The position numbers and the translations under genes were made by a program. A model generated the notes under the pieces. It searched no databases, was not told the DNA's origin, and worked only from the letters and a program-made list of their open reading frames with translations. A DNA stretch of 64,000 nucleotides. Origin: Carya illinoinensis. Its lineage: Eukaryota > Streptophyta > Magnoliopsida > Fagales > Juglandaceae. The stretch lies in the NCBI RefSeq assembly GCF_018687715.1, contig NC_056760.1, forward strand, positions 41,887,501-41,951,500, given 5' to 3'. Below, one piece after another: positions 58,676 to 64,000 of the stretch (positions within the stretch are counted from its first letter, which is position 1; each line of letters begins with the position of its first letter).

Positions 58676-59955
58676 TAGAGATAACCTTAGGACCGGTCGG
58701 GCTGTAAATGAGATAAAAATAGCCAGCCAATAAAAACCCAACACGTAAGCCTTCCACCGAGACCTTCGTAGACCTGCATTACATGTGAAAATTATTTGGG
58801 GCATTTGAAATTAGAAACACGAAACGGGGGCATTCATCTCCAAGCTCTCCTCAAGCCTTAATATTTTCTCCAGATCACGTCGGCCGTGGGTCGATTCCTC
58901 CACCAAGCTCGATTTTCTCATCCGTGGGTCGTGTTTTCTCCACCAACTGCACGCCGGCCATGGCTCAATTTCTCCACCAACCTCACGTCGGCCCGGCCGT
59001 GGCTCGATTTCTCCACCAAGCTGGATTTTCTCCACAGAGTGTTTTATCCAATAACGTGCATCTCTACACCAAGCTCAACCTCTCCAATTTCTCCTAGCCG
59101 TGGCTCGCTATTTCGGGCCGAGATTTCTCCAAGCCCTCACATCGGCGTCGATCGCGATTTCTCCACCAAGTTAAGGTTTTAACACGATTTCGAATAAATC
59201 TGCCCTCATTTATTTATCTGTTGCAATGAATTTAGAAAATAGATTGTAATGGAACACAGAATCTAATGTTGGTGTTTTCTTTCCTATTCTTTTGGTTTCA
59301 ACACGTATACATGGAGAAGGGGAAACCAGAACACATTCTTTTGAAATATTGGCTAAGTTATTGGTTAGATGTCCATGATAATTGTTGTAATTAACGGTAA
59401 AGTAACTAGTGTATATATATAGGTTTTGTGTGATGTCCACTTGCCTACCAACTGTTTGTGTATATGACTAAAAGAGGTTGAATGTAGATTTATCATCCAT
59501 TTTCAGCTTGTCTACTTCACATATCTAATAAGAATGGATTAAAGCACTATCTAATATGATTTCGATTATAATCATGGAAGTAGGAGAGAAAAACCATGCC
59601 ATTTTAAGTAAACTCATCTAATGGATCGGTTGCACGACATGGTCTGGCTGGTCTACTCAGTTAGATGTCCATTAATTGTGGTCAACTCATTCATTTAGGA
59701 GCATTCTTTTACTTACGGGTCCAGCTTTAAGTTGAGTTGTTGCTATGCCTTGATGTATAGCATTAGCATTAGCTTAGGCTTTGTACCTAATCTGGTTGTC
59801 TATGTTTCATATGCCCATATTGAATCCTGCAGCAGTTGGACATTGGCATAGGTTACCATTTAGTTGGACATAGGCCCTTGTCTTCAATGTATTTGATGTT
59901 GTCTAATGTATACTGATCTGGTCATTTCTTTTTTATTTCAAAATCATTATAGCAA
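58676..59955 (+). other. Leader-like region between the array and the GRF pseudogene
   Basis: Starts with a GC-richer block and a short tandem repeat (58870-59170), then AT-rich DNA. No coding region is supported. It could be promoter and leader of the GRF gene. Confidence 0.4.
58870..59170 (+). repeat. Short degenerate tandem repeat (TTTCTCCACCAAGCT)
   Basis: About six copies of (A/T)TTTCTCCACCAA with GCTCGATTTTCTCC or CGTGGCTCG linkers at 25-60 base intervals. The open frames on both strands here come from this repeat. Confidence 0.75.
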
Positions 59956-60366
59956 ATGAGTTCAGCTTCTCATTCTTGCACAAGTTTGGAGAGACCACTT
60001 TCCTATTGTGGCTGCCAAGTGAAGTTACGGATTTTTGAAAAAGCAAATACTTTTGGTAAAAGATTTTTCAATTGTCCAAAATATAAGATGAATAAACAAT
60101 GTGGCTTCTTTGAGTAGATTGATCTTCAAAATGAGCAAAACAATTGCTGTAAGCTGACATTGGAGTTAGCTAAACGGAGGTACGACAGGGTACTTCATGA
60201 GCGGCTACGCATCGAAGAATCCAAATTTAAAGCATTGGAGAAGAAATATAGGGGAGTTTTAAAAGTATTAATCTTGATGTGGTTTTTTTTAATAATAATT
60301 TATAGTGTACTTTTTATGTATCCAACAAATTATAATGTATATCGGCCACTACTACGACTCATGTAA
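59956..60366 (+). pseudogene. GRF zinc-finger protein, one nonsense codon
   Basis: From ATG 59956 the frame is 136 codons with a single TAG at 60115-60117 (codon 54). Before it is a GRF-type zinc finger (YCGCQVKLRIFEKANTFGKR, then FFNCPKYKMNKQCGFF; C, C, C and C ligands visible); the stop falls where the family has Trp after CGFFE. After it come a coiled coil (LELAKRRYDRVLHERLRIEE) and a C-terminal membrane segment (VLILMWFFLIIIYSVLFMY). Small plant GRF-coil-TM proteins of this layout are common, often near transposons. The role is unknown. Confidence 0.7.
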
Positions 60367-61453
60367 CCCTTTGAATGTATTTGAAATTTTCTTAATTTAT
60401 TTTGACCACTTTGATCAATTAAATGTACTAAATGTCTCATATGTAATGAGAACATCCTATGGGTTGAATGTATTTGAAATTCCCTTAGTTTATTAATAGA
60501 TTAGTTGCTGAATGTAATTTAATCTTTGTGTTTAAGCTTTGTGCATCTTTTATTAAAAGATTTAATTTCAAGTAATTTTAGAAATGTTTATCAAAAGATA
60601 AATAATAATAATAATAAAACCAAATGAGGCCCCCTCAAAGTTGACACTCAAATCTGTATATTAGTTTAGAGGATGGAAGTTAACATAAAAATCAAAGGGA
60701 TGATGCGAAACATCTTTCCGTGCAAGACCAGTTATTTCCGTGCAAAACCATGCCATTTTAAGGTGCTTTATGTGCAATACCAGTCATTTGAGCGCTACAC
60801 TCCAGAGAGGCAAACACTACTAGGAAAAAAAAGCTTTTCATATATACCAACTAGTCAAACTAGCAGAGTGAACATCCCTTCGAAAGAAAAAACCTGCTGC
60901 ACCCGTAGATACAAATTGGCAATCTTAGCTAAATAAGCAATTTGGAGGAAAACCTGCTGCAATTTGAAACATGAAGAAACTATACTACTCCAATAAGAAG
61001 CTAAATAAGCATCAGTACCAACTATACTACTCCAATAAGAAGCTAAGAAGAATACGTGCAAAATTAGATTACAATAAACTCCCAAGCTACTCCAATCAGT
61101 ACGTGCAAATTGACTTCTTTCCATCAACTTGCATAGTCTTAGCTCCAATAAGAAAATTAAATGTCACAAAAAACAAGGCATTAAAAATTGAGACATTCCT
61201 AGCAGATTTTCTTCAACGGACCATGTCAAAGCCATTTCTTGATACAAAATTCCCTGTTACAAGTAAGAATTAGATGGATTAAAATAGCCGATAAAGAGAA
61301 GTTGAATTAAACATAACAAAAAACATATAAAATCACTTACAAGTAAGAATTAGAAGTTCGACTACGATTCTAAATGCATCGATACGTTGTCAGTTGTTTG
61401 AACAAAATCCCTACATGATAAGCAACAACAAAACACAAATTTTGTTAACTTCT
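60367..61453. other. Intergenic region with short direct repeats
   Basis: No gene supported. AACTATACTACTCCAATAAG and its following bases occur at 60978-61004 and 61020-61046 (period 42), and AAAACCTGCTGCA occurs twice (about 60889, 60951). Confidence 0.55.
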
Positions 61454-63330
61454 TTAATTAATACTTGATAAAATACAACTAACTAAAAAACTAAAATACC
61501 TCACTGAAGGACAATTGTTTTTAGCATGTCCCTCATTCTTGCAAATGGCATGCACATGTTGCATAAACTCCCACATATGGCATGTACATGTTGCATGTTC
61601 GTCACCATTCTCTAATGTCACATGGTAAAGTGGTTTCTCTTTTCCACTTATTGCCACTCCATATGTCTTTCTTTCACTATATTTGGATAATTTTGTTGCT
61701 TTGTACCGTAAACTATTGAACAGCTCATCTTGGAAAATCATAAATGACTTTCTTATATAAACCATTGCCGCCTCTTCTTCAATTTGAAGAGGTGTCTTCA
61801 AGATCGCCCGAGAAGAATTTGTCCGCACATCTTTTTTTTTTTCTTTAAAGTAACATGCATCTAAAGCTTTTTCATACTAATACACAAAGTCACTAACCAT
61901 AGTGCTTGAACGAACATAATCCTTGAAAAATTTGTTCATGTTTTCACTCCTTTGAGTTGTTGACATACCGGCACAGAATGTTGAATGCAAATAAGCCGGA
62001 ACCCACTTATGCCGTCGGCTGTAAAGACTTTGCAACCAATTATTTTCTCCCAATTCATACTTGGATAATATACCACCCCATTCTTGCTCGAACTCATCAG
62101 CTGTAATTGTCTCATGGATGCAATGACGAAAATCTTTGCCAAAGTAAGGAAATTTGTTATAAACATGGGCCAAGTGTTCAGGAAACTTCTGTAAAATATG
62201 CCACAAGCACAACCTATGAGTTGAATTCCGGAGCATCTCAGCAATGGCCTTCGCCATTGCCTTGTCATCATCGGTAATTATCGTTGAAGGGGCTTTACCA
62301 AGCATTGCCTCTTGCCATGTTCTCAATAACCATGTAATGATTCAGCTGTTTCATTAACTAACAAGGCACAACCAAACATTATAGTCTGATGATGATGGTT
62401 AACTCCAGAAAATGGCACGAAAGGCATCTTATAAATATTGGTCAGGTATGTGGCATCAAATGTAACTACATCTCCAAAGTACTGATATGCAGCTCTTGAA
62501 CACGTATCAGGCCAAAAACAACTTCCCATACACCCATCCTTATCAACTTGCATGGAGTACACAAACCCAGATTCTATGAGTTGTCACTCAAGAAAATAAG
62601 AATATAATATTTGTGCATCCCCCTCTTCAAATACTTTTCTCCTTTTGTTTCCCAATTAATTTTCAACATCCTTGCCTATACAGCCAACATTAAAGTCACC
62701 ACTTGATTCTTTACTCAACACTGACATAATCTTCCTTGTTGGTACACCAGACTCATTCAAAGTCATGATAAGTTTTTTTTGGACTTTAGTAACTTTTCTA
62801 TTTCCACGGAGTAAACTAGCACTCCTTGGTGTAAGTAGAATGTGGTTATGTTCAACTACAAACTTGTTGACCATCCACTTTTCACCATCTTTTTTTATTC
62901 TCATAATTGCTTTACAACCAATCTTTGTCTCGGCAAGTTCAAGAATTGTTCGTTCTTTTTCTTTCCTACTTACCCGCCAAAATCCTTCCCTTGTGCAAAC
63001 ATAGTCTACTGCACAAAGCTTTTTGTCATCTTTCGACAACCGAGTATGATTTGTCCGAATCGCAAAACCTTTCCATCTTGCATATGCCTTGTAAAAAGCT
63101 TGTGCATCTTCCACATCGTCAAATATCATGCCAATAAATGGCTCCAAAGGACTACTACTCAAATCTTCCAAATTCACTCGTTCTTCAAGATTTAGTCCAT
63201 CTTCAACATTCACAAAATCATCAACATTCACAAAATCTTCAACATTCACACAATCTTCAACATTAACATCACATTGTCCATCAACACTTTCAGCTTCAAC
63301 TTCATCACTATCAACCCAATAAATTGTTTC
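61454..63330 (-). pseudogene. FAR1/FRS-type MULE transposase, broken
   Basis: Minus-strand order: an N-terminal acidic repeat (VNVEDFVNVDDFVNVEDGL), probably following a splice acceptor at 63331; the FAR1 DNA-binding domain (DVEDAQAFYKAYARWKGFAI, then CTREGFWR and KIGCKAIMRIKK; 63130-62850); the MULE transposase core (VVTFDATYLTNIYKMPFVPF, IITDDDKAMAKAI, HRLCLWHILQKFPEH; 62470-61890); and a SWIM-like tail (CTCHMWEFM, 61585-61550). Breaks: TAA at about 62656 after GKDVEN, TGA at about 62582, a one-base deletion near 62335 and TAG at about 61877. Such proteins are Mutator-type transposases or the domesticated FAR1/FHY3 light-signalling factors; the breaks favour a dead transposon copy. Confidence 0.85.
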
Positions 63331-63579
63331 CTTTCATAAAAAACCACGACATTATAAATTCAATAGTTATTCAAAAACAACCACATTAAATATTGAAATT
63401 ATAAATCTATCTAACATGGGGCAACACCATTCTTGATACAAAAAAATACGAATATCAAAACTTATTTATTTTTCTCATTGAACCAATAAGAACCGGTAAG
63501 CTTCTAATCAATAACATGGGCTATCGTTGCATAAACTTTATCTTAGACTGAATTGAAAAATGGATTAGCGTTCTAAAAT
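63331..63579. other. Intron or flank upstream of the FAR1 pseudogene
   Basis: AT-rich, no coding sequence. It ends on the minus strand with TTTTTTATGAAAG at 63331, usable as a splice acceptor. Confidence 0.4.
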
Positions 63580-63787
63580 ATTATAGTGAAATATTCAGAC
63601 CAAATTAGATGGATTACACTGAAATAGTCAAACTAAATTATATGGATTACAATGAAACATTCAAACTAAATTAGATGGATTATAGTGAAATAGTGAAATA
63701 TTCAAACCAAATTAGATGGATTATACTGAAATAGTCAAGTATTCACACCGAATTAGATGGATTACAGTGAAATATTTGGTCTAAATT
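63580..63787. repeat. 33-41 bp minisatellite
   Basis: About six copies of a unit like ATTACAGTGAAATATTCAAA followed by CCAAATTAGATGG; most are 33 bases, two carry an extra 8 bases by local duplication. Confidence 0.85.
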
Positions 63788-63865
63788 TACAGTTAACATG
63801 GGTCGTGGCTGTTCTAAAATTGAAATGAAATACTCAGACCGAATTACAGGGGATTAGCGTTCTAC

Positions 63866-64000
63866 CTGACTTTCAGCCATGAAAAATCAGGGGGTGATAA
63901 CAGCGGCAGAGGGGCAGCGACGTCGGCCTCGGCGTCGGGTTCAGACTGATAAGACGTAGATTTCTCGTCGTCTACACTCTCGGCGTCATGCTGAGCTGCG
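63866..64000 (-). CDS. Possible partial exon at the window edge
   Basis: On the minus strand one frame is open from the window end for 44 codons (acidic, then Pro-rich: SESVDD-like start, EPDAEADVAAPLPLLSPPD) and meets a good donor GTCAG|GTAGA at 63866/63865. The other frames have stops. GC content is higher than nearby. It may be the first exon of the FAR1-type gene or of a neighbour, but the phase does not match the acceptor at 63331, so the link is unproven. Confidence 0.3.

Noticed and set aside
60808..60830. CACTACTAGGAAAAAAAAGC, like a CACTA or MITE end
   Set aside because: No matching inverse end or 3-bp duplication was found nearby.

Overview
The window is plant nuclear DNA. It has GT-AG introns, long AT-rich intergenic stretches, (GA)n/(TA)n microsatellites and many plant transposon families. 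Codon and protein resemblance suggests a woody eudicot, but the sequence does not fix the species. Only two genes look intact and host-like: a two-exon trihelix transcription factor of the GT-3b type (406-1420, +) and a two-exon TRM/LONGIFOLIA-type protein with the VARLMGL motif (20349-21745, -). Nearly everything else that can be named is mobile-element DNA or tandem repeat.

Layout: 0-1.4 kb, GT-3b-like gene. 2-10 kb, intergenic with two tiny CACTA-type MITEs (each with TIRs and a perfect 3-bp target duplication), microsatellites and weaker foldback elements. 10.22-16.71 kb, one complete but dead CACTA (En/Spm) transposon with perfect 10-bp TIRs, a TCA target duplication, subterminal ACGTTCGAA-type repeats, a broken TNP2 transposase, a broken second (Transposase_24-like) protein and an unrelated minus-strand coding fragment where the transposase N-terminus should be. 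17.4-19.6 kb, LTR fragments, a tandem 222-bp duplication and a GGGGTGTAA-ended TIR element. 20.3-21.7 kb, TRM-type gene. 24.3-26.3 kb, broken hAT transposase. 28.5-39.6 kb, a LINE-like retroposed unit (13-bp target duplication, poly(T) end) split by a very young Ty3/Gypsy chromovirus (30003-39272, minus strand, LTRs with about four substitutions over 2.07 kb). 39.6-43.5 kb, AT-rich intergenic DNA with tRNA-like boxes and an LTR-like promoter. 43.5-58.7 kb, a 15-kb tandem array of fourteen gene-fragment units, each carrying exon-like sequence with preserved splice signals and intronic sub-repeats. 59.9-63.3 kb, a GRF zinc-finger pseudogene (+) and a FAR1/MULE transposase pseudogene (-), then a 33-41 bp minisatellite and a possible partial exon at the window edge.

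The two observations most worth checking are: (1) the Gypsy element separates gag from pol by a 105-nt interval that looks like a spliceable intron and would restore one frame if removed, and (2) the 43.5-58.7 kb array, which has amplified an exon-intron-exon gene tail in single and dimeric (about 2.2 kb) units. The host genes show no sign of acting together; the rest of the window is a record of nested insertions.
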